Assembly: GCA_015485715.1 (NCBI GenBank)
Contig: WFTA01000078.1
Coordinates: forward strand, 1 to 17,058
Direction of reading: 5' to 3'
Length of the DNA stretch: 17,058 nt
From: Patescibacteria group bacterium
Lineage (GTDB): Bacteria; Patescibacteriota; Patescibacteriia; WFTA01; S139-112
The notes below the pieces were generated by a model. The model searched no databases, was not told the DNA's origin, and saw nothing but the letters and a program-made list of their open reading frames with translations. Of the stretch, positions 1-7,523 are shown piece by piece. Position numbers and translations under genes: made by a program. The first letter of the stretch is position 1; every line of letters starts with the position of its first letter.

Positions 1-1
1 G

Positions 2-643
2 GACGAATATATGGTAATGGGAAAGGATATTAATATTTTAAATAAAAAAAAGTCAAAATGGAACTTTCTTGCCAAATTAGGTAATATCAATCTTGTAAAA
101 CCTAAAACAATTAAGATAAAAAATAATAAAAATAAAATTATCGTCATTGTCGATTTGGGGGAGAGCAGGACAGGGGTTGTGATATTTCATAATGGTATTA
201 TCAAATTTACAAGATCTTTGGATTATTCTGGTATAGAGATTACTCAAAGAATTGCTGATGTTATGAAATTAAACTTTGCCAAAGCTGAAAAAGCAAAGAT
301 TATTTGTGGGTTGCATCAAAAAAAGTGCAAAGGCGAAGTCAGGAAGGCAATTTTAGATATTATTACTGATTTAGCAAAAGAAATTAAAAATACAATTGAA
401 TATTATATCCAAACTATTAATTTTGCAGGTAAAAACGACGATATATCCATACTGTTAACTGGAGGAGGGGCAGGAATGATAGGTATAGATAAGGAGTTGT
501 CAGAAATTCTGGAGTACAAGATTATGCTTGGAAAACCATCACAAAAAATAATATTTAAAGACAAGAAAAAAACATTTGCTACAGGACAGTATAATAGTTA
601 TTCTACTGCCATTGGATTAAGTTTAAGAAAACTTTATGAGTGA
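2..643 (+). CDS. pilM: Type IV pilus assembly protein PilM, 3' part (cut by window edge)
   Basis: C-terminal part of a PilM-like, actin/FtsA-fold ATPase that acts on the cytoplasmic face of the inner membrane and binds the N-terminus of PilN. The frame is open to the window edge (Asp-Glu-Tyr precede the first Met at 11), so the gene very likely starts outside; about 210 residues are present against roughly 350 in the family. Visible are a phosphate-2-type strand-turn (VIVDLGESRTGVVIF, about residues 44-58 counted from Met 11), the following FTRSLDYSG segment typical of PilM, and an adenosine-motif stretch ILLTGGGAG near residue 150 followed by a GKP. The stop overlaps the next start by 8 bases, so translation is probably coupled to pilN. 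The family call rests on these motifs and on the pilN/pilO neighbours. Confidence 0.88.
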   Translation, partial: DEYMVMGKDINILNKKKSKWNFLAKLGNINLVKPKTIKIKNNKNKIIVIVDLGESRTGVVIFHNGIIKFTRSLDYSGIEITQRIADVMKLNFAKAEKAKIICGLHQKKCKGEVRKAILDIITDLAKEIKNTIEYYIQTINFAGKNDDISILLTGGGAGMIGIDKELSEILEYKIMLGKPSQKIIFKDKKKTFATGQYNSYSTAIGLSLRKLYE

Positions 644-1181
644 TCTCAATTTTTTACCAAAAGATTATTTGGATAAGGCAAAGAGAGTGATTGTTTTTAC
701 TGTCTGGAAAGGGATTCTGTCTTGGATTACATTTATTTTACTCCTTTCATCAAATATTTTATTGTGGGGAGGATATTTTCTGGAAAAAGAGCTTAGTGAA
801 TGGGAAATGAGAGTTTATTCTATCAATAACAGGAATCCTGAACTTGTACAAGAAATTACCAAAATTAACACCACTTTGGAAAATCTTAATCAAATACAGC
901 AAGATTATATAGCATGGTCTAAAATTCTTTTGGAATTTTCCGAATTAATTCCCAAGGGCAATAAACTAAATAATATGAATATTAATGCAAAAGCTGGAAC
1001 ATTTAAAATAGAAGGATTTAGTTTTACCAGACAAGATTTGCTTCAATTGCAGGAAAATTTGAATCAAAGCAGTATAATTATTGAAGTTGATGCTCCTTTG
1101 TCCAATCTTCTCAAATCAAAGAATATAGATTTTGAATTTAGCGGTAGAATAGATTTATCAAAATTTAAAGATTCAAATTGA
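636..1181 (+). CDS. pilN: Type IV pilus inner-membrane protein PilN-like
   Basis: Bitopic inner-membrane protein of the pilus alignment complex. The N-terminus carries the short cytoplasmic PilN signature (NFLPKDY, residues 5-11; usual form INLLP), which in the family binds the groove of PilM. One membrane helix follows at about residues 25-49, then a predicted coiled coil (about 50-100) and a small alpha/beta periplasmic-type domain (about 100-181). At 181 residues it has the normal length. The ATG at 636 lies inside the pilM end (8-base overlap) and places the signature right at the N-terminus, which supports this start. It is followed after one base by the pilO-like gene. Sequence outside the signature is divergent, so the call leans on architecture and gene order. 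Confidence 0.85.
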   Translation: MSDLNFLPKDYLDKAKRVIVFTVWKGILSWITFILLLSSNILLWGGYFLEKELSEWEMRVYSINNRNPELVQEITKINTTLENLNQIQQDYIAWSKILLEFSELIPKGNKLNNMNINAKAGTFKIEGFSFTRQDLLQLQENLNQSSIIIEVDAPLSNLLKSKNIDFEFSGRIDLSKFKDSN

Positions 1182-1182
1182 T

Positions 1183-1782
1183 ATGAGGGTTAAAATTAAT
1201 AAAAATTTATTTTTTTCTTTATTGGTTTTTATTGGATTTGTTATATCTGCAGTTATTTTGGTAAACACAGTAAATAAAATAATAGATCTTAAAAAGCAGA
1301 TCAATATTCAGTATGCTAAACTTGATAAGCTCTATAAGCAAGGCAAATTAATAAAAAAGATTAAATTGGATTTTGATAAAATAAAACCGGAGATTACTCT
1401 ACTTGATAATGCTTTACTAAGAGAGGGAGATGAGCTTGTTTTAATAACAACTCTCGAAAAAATTGCATTAAAATACAATCTTGATCAGTATATTTCTATG
1501 AAAGAACTTCCGCAAAATGGTATAAAAGACATAACAAAAATTCCTATTACAGTTACTTTGAATGGTAATTTTGTTGATGTAATAAAGTATATAAAAGAAC
1601 TGGAAGAACAGCCATTTTATATTAACTGGCAGGATATTAACATTACGTCATCAGTGATGGTCTCAGGAAGTAAACAGAAGGGAAGGATTGCAGGATCTGG
1701 AGTTTTTGGCGATGAAACATTGAAGCCCGGAAGTGTTAGCGTAATCATCTCTGGTAATACTTATTGGGTCCCAAAAAATTAA
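1183..1782 (+). CDS. pilO: Type IV pilus inner-membrane protein PilO-like
   Basis: A 199-residue bitopic membrane protein with a short basic N-terminus, one membrane helix (about residues 8-33), a coiled-coil stretch (about 34-65) and an extracytoplasmic domain with alternating strands and helices to the end. This is the PilO layout, and its position directly after the PilN-like gene fits. In the family, PilO pairs with PilN through the coiled coils and ferredoxin-like domains and links the motor to the pilus. A Gly/Ser-rich loop (about residues 161-176, containing SGSKQKGRIAGSGVFG) interrupts the last strands. No conserved catalytic residue is expected. Sequence identity to known PilO appears low; the assignment is by context and topology. 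Confidence 0.75.
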   Translation: MRVKINKNLFFSLLVFIGFVISAVILVNTVNKIIDLKKQINIQYAKLDKLYKQGKLIKKIKLDFDKIKPEITLLDNALLREGDELVLITTLEKIALKYNLDQYISMKELPQNGIKDITKIPITVTLNGNFVDVIKYIKELEEQPFYINWQDINITSSVMVSGSKQKGRIAGSGVFGDETLKPGSVSVIISGNTYWVPKN

Positions 1783-1792
1783 TTTGAATTAT

Positions 1793-2050
1793 ATGATTGC
1801 AATTATAATCAGAAAAAGTGAATCAGTCATCATATTTCTTTTCATAGTTGCGTTTATAATTGTGGCTTTATTTGTCTACAATAATGTATATAAGGCATCC
1901 TTTCAGGTGGGAGAAATTGCAGTATTAAATCAACAAGTAAGCCCTGTATCATTAAGAAAAGGACTGTGGAATAAAGTAAAGACACGTATAGATAAAAAAA
2001 TGATAAAATATACACTTCCTGAAGTAATTAGAGATCCTTTTAATTTTTAA
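1793..2050 (+). CDS. Small one-helix protein with C-terminal DPF motif, possible PilP-like pilus component
   Basis: 85 residues from the ATG at 1793; a TTG at 1784 would add three residues but starts one base after the pilO stop and has no better ribosome site. A single membrane helix (about residues 12-33) follows a short N-terminus with Arg and Lys, and the rest is a short soluble tail ending in the sequence PEVIRDPFNF. An (R)DPF tag is known from PilP, where it lies near the start of the soluble part; here it is the extreme C-terminus. The position after pilM-pilN-pilO is where pilP would lie. I infer a reduced partner of the PilN/PilO pair, but the protein is too short for a PilP homology domain and lacks a lipobox Cys, so homology to PilP is not established. 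Confidence 0.6.
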   Translation: MIAIIIRKSESVIIFLFIVAFIIVALFVYNNVYKASFQVGEIAVLNQQVSPVSLRKGLWNKVKTRIDKKMIKYTLPEVIRDPFNF

Positions 2051-2052
2051 AC

Positions 2053-2193
2053 ATGAAAAATAGAAGCAAAATAGGCAATAGAAAAGGAAATCCTGCCTAT
2101 CGAACTCCTTCATGGTTTCGGGTATATAAGGGTGTAGCTAAAAATATTTTAAAAAATAGAAAATATGGAAATAAAAAGTATAAAGACAGTTAA
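2053..2193 (+). CDS. Hypothetical 46-residue basic protein
   Basis: Small ORF starting three bases after the previous stop and overlapping the first 29 bases of the phosphoglycerate kinase gene in another frame. The product is strongly basic (many Lys and Arg, one Asp and no Glu) and has an aromatic centre (NPAYRTPSWFRVYKG, residues 13-27). It has no membrane helix and no Cys pairs. Filling the otherwise empty space between two genes and having non-random composition support it as a real gene, perhaps an RNA- or membrane-surface-binding peptide; a chance ORF cannot be excluded. I do not recognise a family. Confidence 0.45.
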   Translation: MKNRSKIGNRKGNPAYRTPSWFRVYKGVAKNILKNRKYGNKKYKDS

Positions 2194-3442
2194 AAATTTA
2201 AAGCACAAAAGAGTTCTTATAAGACTTGATTTGGATATCCCAGAAGATGGATATACTAATATAGTAAATCATATCAGATTTATCAATAGTCTTCCTGTTA
2301 TTAGATTTTTGATGAGGAAGAAAGCACATATATATATAATCGCCCATCGCGGCAGACCAAAAGGAGTAAAAGATACTGGTCTTACTCTTGAGAATGTTGC
2401 ACGCGCATTATGCAGGGTTTTAAAGGGAAAGAGTTTTCAGACTGTAAAATTAGATATGTTTCCTGCTTTTTATTTTGATGTTTCAGGTGTTTCCATATAT
2501 GTTTTAGAAAATATTAGATTTTTCTCTGGAGAAGAAAGATGTAGTAGAGTATTTGCAAAGTCTTTGTCAAATCTTGGGGACCTTTATGTGAATGATGCAT
2601 TTGGAGTGTCTCACAGAAATCATGCATCTGTTGCTCTGCTTCCATATTTCTTACCAGCTTACGCAGGTGTCCATCTAGAAAAAGAGTTCAAGGTATTATC
2701 TAAAGTTTTTGAAAAACCCAAAAGACCACTGACCATTGTATTTGGTGGTATTAAAGTAAAGACAAAACTTTCTCTTATTCATCACTTTCTTCCCAGGGTT
2801 GATTATATCCTATGTGGATCAGGTATCGCGATTCAGATATATAATGCTCTTGGATTTGATGTAGGTAAATCATATGTAGATAAAGAGTCTGAAAAAATAG
2901 CTTATAAGCTCATTAAAAAACCTTATTCAAGTATTTTATCTGAGAAAAGTGATTTTAATATTTTATTAGATAAAAAAGATTTAAAAATAAGTGATTGGAG
3001 ATATTTAAATACTTTAAAAAACAGAATACTGCTTCCTGTAGATATCAAAATCGGCAGTAAAGGGAAAAAGGGTATTACCAAAGATGTTTGTTGGACTAAT
3101 AAGTCTCTATCTCCAAATTCTCATGCCATTTTGGATATAGGTCCGATTACAATAAACTTATATAAAGCTATCATCAAAAGATCGGGAACAATTATATGGA
3201 ATGGTCCAATGGGTATGTTTGAGGAAGCTGAATATGCAGAAGGAAGTGTTGCTATAGCTAAAGAAGTAGCAGAAAGCAGGGCAAAAGCTATTATAGGGGG
3301 TGGAGATACTATAGATCTTATAGAGGGTAGGCATATTAAAATAAAACGAAATGTTTTTGTATCCTCAGGAGGAGGAGCTATGTTGGAATTTTTACTTAAT
3401 CCAAATCTTCCGGGGATCAAACCGTTAATAAAAAAGATATGA
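2165..3442 (+). CDS. pgk: Phosphoglycerate kinase, divergent
   Basis: Transfers phosphate between 1,3-bisphosphoglycerate and ADP in lower glycolysis (cytoplasm). Landmarks occur in order: RLDLDIP (residues 20-26, usual R-D-F-N-V-P), Arg38, AHRGRPKG (60-67), ENIRF, VNDAFGVSHRNHAS, GGIKVKTK (194-201), LPVDIKIG, LDIGPIT, WNGPMGMFE, GGGDT near 378, and SSGGGAMLEFL near the end. The catalytic Arg38 and both Gly-rich nucleotide loops are kept. Odd points are Asp24 where substrate-binding Asn is usual, and Thr200 where KVSDK normally has Asp. At 425 residues it is about 25-30 longer than common bacterial forms, mainly in the linker around residues 235-290. The ATG at 2165 puts the first strand at the expected distance. 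It overlaps the transporter gene by ATGA, indicating coupled translation. Confidence 0.93.
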   Translation: MEIKSIKTVKNLKHKRVLIRLDLDIPEDGYTNIVNHIRFINSLPVIRFLMRKKAHIYIIAHRGRPKGVKDTGLTLENVARALCRVLKGKSFQTVKLDMFPAFYFDVSGVSIYVLENIRFFSGEERCSRVFAKSLSNLGDLYVNDAFGVSHRNHASVALLPYFLPAYAGVHLEKEFKVLSKVFEKPKRPLTIVFGGIKVKTKLSLIHHFLPRVDYILCGSGIAIQIYNALGFDVGKSYVDKESEKIAYKLIKKPYSSILSEKSDFNILLDKKDLKISDWRYLNTLKNRILLPVDIKIGSKGKKGITKDVCWTNKSLSPNSHAILDIGPITINLYKAIIKRSGTIIWNGPMGMFEEAEYAEGSVAIAKEVAESRAKAIIGGGDTIDLIEGRHIKIKRNVFVSSGGGAMLEFLLNPNLPGIKPLIKKI

Positions 3443-4590
3443 TCAAAAAAACTGCTAAATTGCACAAAATAAATTTTCTGGAAGCATCATCAACTCTTAT
3501 TGGTACAGTGATAGGCGCCGGTATCCTAGGACTCCCTTTTGCATCAAGTAAAGTAGGGTTTTTGCCGGCAGTATTAATTCTTTTTGTGGCAGGGGTAGTA
3601 GTTGTTATTATCAATCTTATGTTTGTAGAAGTGGTTTTGCGTACCCCTCATATCCATCAGTTACCCGGATATGCCGGTATATACTTGGGACATTTTGCCA
3701 AAAAAATTACACTTTATTCTTTGCTTTTAGCAAGCTATGGATCGCTTCTGGCTTATACTATAGGAATATCTCAAGTGTTGTCAGACTTGTTTGGAGGCAG
3801 TGAATTTTTATGGGCATTATTGTTTTACACTATAGGATCTTTTTTTGTATATAAGGGATTAAATATTATAAAAAAAGCAGAGTTTCTTATGATGATTATA
3901 ATATTTTCTTTAATTGTACTCATAGCTATGTTTTCTTTTGATAAGATAAATATCCAAAATCTTATTTATATAAGATGGGGAGAATGGATAGTGCCTTATG
4001 GTGTAATGCTGTTTGCTTATGCAGGTCTTGTGGCTATACCCCAGATGAGGCAACAGATGGCAAAAGGTGAGGAGCGTTATATAAGTTTTTCTGTAATTTT
4101 TTCTTTTATATTCATTTTTGTAGTTTACGCTCTGTTTATTTTTTTGGTGATGGGTGTGACAGGACAGCAAACAACCGCCATTGCCACTATCGGCTTGGGA
4201 CACAGAATAGGGACCCTGATGCTTATTATAGGCAATTTGCTTGCATTTTTTACAATGAGTACCAGTTTTTTAACAATCGGACTTGGTATCAAGGAGATAT
4301 TTGATTTTGATTATGCATGGGGTAAAACCAAATCATGGATAATGGCAGTATTTTTTCCTGCTTTGTTTTATCTTATAGGAGCAAGAGATTTTATAAAAAT
4401 ACTGTCCGTTGCAGGTGGATTTTTAATTGGAATTCAGATGGTTATAATTATACTATCTTTTTTAAAGGCTAGAGAGAAAGGGGTGCGGATCCCAGAATTT
4501 GAATTGAAAAATATCAGAATTTTGTCTTATATTTTGATTATAGTTTTAATTATAGGTATAATAAGTACAGTACAAGTATTTTTTAAATAA
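3439..4590 (+). CDS. Amino acid permease, aromatic/hydroxy amino acid (TyrP/SLC38-like) family
   Basis: Polytopic transporter of 383 residues with about 11 membrane helices. The first helix contains GTVIGAGILGLPFA (about residues 22-35), the broken-helix signature of the APC-superfamily branch that includes bacterial HAAAP permeases (TyrP, Mtr, SdaC) and eukaryotic SLC38/SLC36 carriers. A later helix holds FAYAGLVAIPQMRQQM, matching the family's conserved pattern around helix 6. In this family solute is taken up with H+ or Na+. The substrate cannot be read from the sequence, though amino acid uptake would fit an organism with few biosynthetic genes. The start overlaps the pgk stop as ATGA, and the next gene begins 7 bases after the stop. 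Confidence 0.82.
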   Translation: MIKKTAKLHKINFLEASSTLIGTVIGAGILGLPFASSKVGFLPAVLILFVAGVVVVIINLMFVEVVLRTPHIHQLPGYAGIYLGHFAKKITLYSLLLASYGSLLAYTIGISQVLSDLFGGSEFLWALLFYTIGSFFVYKGLNIIKKAEFLMMIIIFSLIVLIAMFSFDKINIQNLIYIRWGEWIVPYGVMLFAYAGLVAIPQMRQQMAKGEERYISFSVIFSFIFIFVVYALFIFLVMGVTGQQTTAIATIGLGHRIGTLMLIIGNLLAFFTMSTSFLTIGLGIKEIFDFDYAWGKTKSWIMAVFFPALFYLIGARDFIKILSVAGGFLIGIQMVIIILSFLKAREKGVRIPEFELKNIRILSYILIIVLIIGIISTVQVFFK

Positions 4591-4597
4591 TTATATT

Positions 4598-4948
4598 ATG
4601 AGTTTGACTGTATTTTATTTTTTTATAATAACTGTTTTTAGACAAATCATTACTTTTCCGGCATGGTGGTATACACAAGGATTAGCTTTATTGATTATTC
4701 ATCTCTATAGAATGCAGGTAATTCAGCTTAAAAATCTTGCAATTTTCAGTTGGATCAGACACCTTTTTACTCCTATGTTTCATGATTATACGTTTGTAGG
4801 TAGAATTTTAAGTTTTATATTTAGAATATTTATTATTGGAGGAAAATTAGTTATTTTAATTGTATCATTGGGGTTGAGGCTTGTAGTTGTAATTTTATAT
4901 ATTTTTTTTCCTATATTTGTAATTTATGCCCTTTTTGGTAGGTTTTAA
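4598..4948 (+). CDS. Unrecognised 116-residue membrane protein paired with the Clp-like ATPase
   Basis: Small, very hydrophobic protein. An N-terminal hydrophobic segment (about residues 3-20) runs into FPAWWYTQG (20-28), then an amphipathic stretch with PMFHDYTFVGR (59-69), and two further membrane helices at about 70-92 and 94-113. Arg and Lys sit between the helices (R69, R76, K83, R94). No enzyme motif is visible. It lies between the permease and the AAA+ gene and ends one base before the preferred start of the AAA+ gene, so the two are probably translated together. I infer a membrane partner or adaptor of that ATPase. The Trp-Trp and Gly-Arg positions look constrained, but conservation cannot be tested from one sequence. 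Confidence 0.7.
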   Translation: MSLTVFYFFIITVFRQIITFPAWWYTQGLALLIIHLYRMQVIQLKNLAIFSWIRHLFTPMFHDYTFVGRILSFIFRIFIIGGKLVILIVSLGLRLVVVILYIFFPIFVIYALFGRF

Positions 4949-4949
4949 T

Positions 4950-7502
4950 ATGGCGATAAGTATAAAATGGGATTTAAAAATAGATAGAGAAAGTATTACA
5001 AACAGAATTGCCAAAAGGCATGCAGAAGCTATATGGAAGACAATACTGGCGGTTGTATCTTATCTTGGACTACCTCTATACTTTATTTATATTTTTATAT
5101 CTTATCCAGACAGGCTTTCTGATTTTGATCAGCTTATATTCACTGAAAAATATGCATGGATATTTTGGGTATGTGTCCTCTTCATACTTTTTTACATTCG
5201 CGAGAAAAATAAAAACAAAAAAATCAAATCAACCCCACCACTTTCAGAATACATATTACATAAAAAAGAGATATGTATAGACAGTCATTTTACTGAAGAA
5301 CTTTTACATATTATTGATTTATCATTAAAAGATAAGAGAAAAAATTATCCCGATCAGATATATCCTTTGCTTTTGTTTAGAAGACTTTTATCCAGCAAAC
5401 AAATAAAAATTCTCTTTATTAGACTTGCTGTAAATTATAACAAAATTCAAAGAGTCATAAATCAGATTATCAAAGATTTTCACGAAAATAATGATCGTTT
5501 TAATATAAAGGTTCTCTTCCATAAAGCATTTGATATAGCAGTAAGGAATTATCGCGCTCAAGTTGGAGTATTGGAGATGATGGAAGCACTCGTAGCTATA
5601 GATAATCCTGTTAAAAACATACTTATTGATTTAAATATCCGGGAAGGAGATGTGTCAGGAGTAATAAGATGGATATATGAAAGTGAAGAAATAATGAGAA
5701 AAACAAAAGAAGAGACTAAATACGGTATAAAGAGAAAAAGGCACTGGAGAAATCAGTTATGGACATCTACAGTCACACCTCTTTTAGATAGGGTAGGGGT
5801 AGATTTAACGCATCAGGCATATAGTTTCTATCCCATGATAGATAGAGAAGAGGAGATGAAAAGGATATTTGAAATTATAGAGTCAGGAGAATATGGGATA
5901 GTACTTATAGGAGAGAAAGGGGTTGGTATTACCAAAATCATAGAAGGAATAGCTCAAAAAATAATATCTGGTGATGTTCCAAAATCTCTGTATGATAAAA
6001 GAATGCACACATTATCTATTGGAAAACTTTTAGCATTATCTCAGGGAGGTAGATTAAAAGATGTAATAAATCAATTAACTTATGAGATAAAGAGATCAGG
6101 TGATATAATACTTGTACTTGAAGATTTACCTTCTATACTTTCTGTTAATACTGAAGATGCAGCAGTTGTACTTGAACAGCTTTTATTGGATGCATTGGAA
6201 AATAGGAATATAATTCTAATCGGATCTGCTGATCATGAGACTTATAAGCAGGCGAGAGGAAGTTTGATATCTGCTATGCAGCCTGTTGAGATAGAAGAGA
6301 TGGATTCAAACAAAACTCTTCAAATTCTGCAGACCATGGCTCCGTATCTGGAATACGAATATGGAGTTTTTATTACTTATCAGGCTTTACCCAAAATAGT
6401 AGAATTGTCTCAGTATATTCATGATTATGCCCAACCAGCCCAGTCTGTTCAAATATTGAGACAGGTGTGCCAGATTGCTGCTTCTCAAAAAATAAAACTT
6501 GTAAGCAGAGAATTAGTTGAGCAAGAATTATCACGTATGGTGAATTTACCACTCTCATCTGTATCAGATTATGAATCGAAAATACTTATAAATCTTGAAA
6601 AGTTAATTTATAAAAAATATATTAATCAGAAAGACGCTGTCTCATCTATAGCAAGTGCTTTGAGAAGAAGAAGGACACAGGTTCAATCAGGAGAAAGACC
6701 AATAGGCACTTTTTTGTTTCTTGGCCCAACTGGAGTAGGAAAGACTTATCTTGCCAAAAGACTGGCTGAAGTTTATTTTGGATCTTCTGATAAGATGATA
6801 AGACTCGATATGTCAGAATATCAGGAACCTCAAAGTATCAGAAACCTTATAGGAGCACCTAAAGGAACAGGATCCACAGATGAGGGTATTTTGATAGAGG
6901 CTGTAAAGAAAAATCCGTTTTCAGTGATTTTGCTTGATGAATTTGAAAAAGCACATTCTGATATTTTAAATATTTTTTTGCAAATTATGGAAGATGGCAG
7001 AATAACCAGCTCTTTAGGAATTACTTATGATTTCACACATACTATTATCATAGCTACTTCCAATGCCGGAGCTGTAAGACTTCAAAATATGTTAAAGGAG
7101 GGTAAAAGTATGGATGAGATAAAAGAAGTTTTAAAATCAGAAGAGCTAAATAAATATTTCAAACCAGAACTTCTTAATAGATTTGATAATATTATAATTT
7201 TCAAACCTCTTGATTTTCTGCAAGTTATGGCAATTGCAAAAATCCTTTTGGATGAACTTGCAGAGAGATTATCTGAAAAGGATATAAAACTTGAGTATTC
7301 TGAAGAAGCTGTAAAAACACTGGCCAAGGAAGGATTTAATCCTACTCAGGGTGCAAGGCCTTTGAGAAGAGTGATACAGGATAAAATAGAGGATGAAATC
7401 TCTAAATTAATACTAAGCAGATCTCTTAAAGCAAGGGATAAGATACTGCTTAAAGAAGATTTAACTATTGAAATAATCCCTGCCAAGCACTATAATTTAT
7501 AA
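4950..7502 (+). CDS. Membrane-anchored double-AAA+ Clp/Hsp100-like ATPase with degenerate first module
   Basis: 850 residues. Two membrane helices (about 31-51 and 68-83) precede a Clp_N-like helical repeat (about 185-250), a first AAA+ module (D1, about 290-500) and a second (D2, about 555-850). D2 looks active: Walker A GPTGVGKT (592-599), Walker B LLDE (Asp663, Glu664), Arg finger in LLNRFD (Arg744) and sensor-2 GARPLRR. D1 has GEKGVGIT at Walker A (321-328; Ile327 replaces the essential Lys) and LVLED for Walker B (Glu391-Asp392, reversed). The D2 pore loop reads GAPKGTGSTDEG (635-646), with Thr640 in place of Tyr, and the D1 KYRG pore loop is absent. No ClpP-docking [LIV]-G-[FL] loop is seen. 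I prefer ATG 4950; ATG 4926 would overlap the upstream gene. Likely a membrane-tethered remodelling ATPase, target unknown. Confidence 0.9.
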   Translation: MAISIKWDLKIDRESITNRIAKRHAEAIWKTILAVVSYLGLPLYFIYIFISYPDRLSDFDQLIFTEKYAWIFWVCVLFILFYIREKNKNKKIKSTPPLSEYILHKKEICIDSHFTEELLHIIDLSLKDKRKNYPDQIYPLLLFRRLLSSKQIKILFIRLAVNYNKIQRVINQIIKDFHENNDRFNIKVLFHKAFDIAVRNYRAQVGVLEMMEALVAIDNPVKNILIDLNIREGDVSGVIRWIYESEEIMRKTKEETKYGIKRKRHWRNQLWTSTVTPLLDRVGVDLTHQAYSFYPMIDREEEMKRIFEIIESGEYGIVLIGEKGVGITKIIEGIAQKIISGDVPKSLYDKRMHTLSIGKLLALSQGGRLKDVINQLTYEIKRSGDIILVLEDLPSILSVNTEDAAVVLEQLLLDALENRNIILIGSADHETYKQARGSLISAMQPVEIEEMDSNKTLQILQTMAPYLEYEYGVFITYQALPKIVELSQYIHDYAQPAQSVQILRQVCQIAASQKIKLVSRELVEQELSRMVNLPLSSVSDYESKILINLEKLIYKKYINQKDAVSSIASALRRRRTQVQSGERPIGTFLFLGPTGVGKTYLAKRLAEVYFGSSDKMIRLDMSEYQEPQSIRNLIGAPKGTGSTDEGILIEAVKKNPFSVILLDEFEKAHSDILNIFLQIMEDGRITSSLGITYDFTHTIIIATSNAGAVRLQNMLKEGKSMDEIKEVLKSEELNKYFKPELLNRFDNIIIFKPLDFLQVMAIAKILLDELAERLSEKDIKLEYSEEAVKTLAKEGFNPTQGARPLRRVIQDKIEDEISKLILSRSLKARDKILLKEDLTIEIIPAKHYNL

Positions 7503-7523
7503 TAATTTTCCAACCCAGCCCCA

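Noticed and set aside
636..1181. Alternative genetic code (UGA = Gly or Trp)
   Set aside because: Genes such as pilM, pilN, pgk and murG end at UGA right where the protein should end, and Trp is encoded by TGG inside the genes.
1784..1792. TTG start for the small DPF protein
   Set aside because: Adds only Met-Asn-Tyr and lies one base after the pilO stop; ATG 1793 is the simpler start, though TTG is not excluded.
3121..3614. Minus-strand ORFs opposite pgk and the permease
   Set aside because: They mirror the codon pattern of well-supported + strand genes, show no family motifs, and all recognised genes are on the + strand. The same holds for other minus-strand ORFs in the window, such as 14335-14715 and 16110-16478.
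4926..4949. Earlier ATG for the Clp-like gene at 4926
   Set aside because: It would overlap the 116-residue gene by 23 bases and add eight residues of no visible value; ATG 4950 follows the upstream stop directly and has GGTAGG in front.
5008..5280. Second + strand ORF inside the Clp-like gene
   Set aside because: Shadow frame over the membrane-helix region of the ATPase, Tyr-rich with no motif and no start context.
5910..6125. Frameshift or sequencing error as cause of the odd D1 Walker motifs
   Set aside because: The frame stays open and the surrounding D1 residues remain recognisable; both Walker A and Walker B are altered together, which suggests true divergence.
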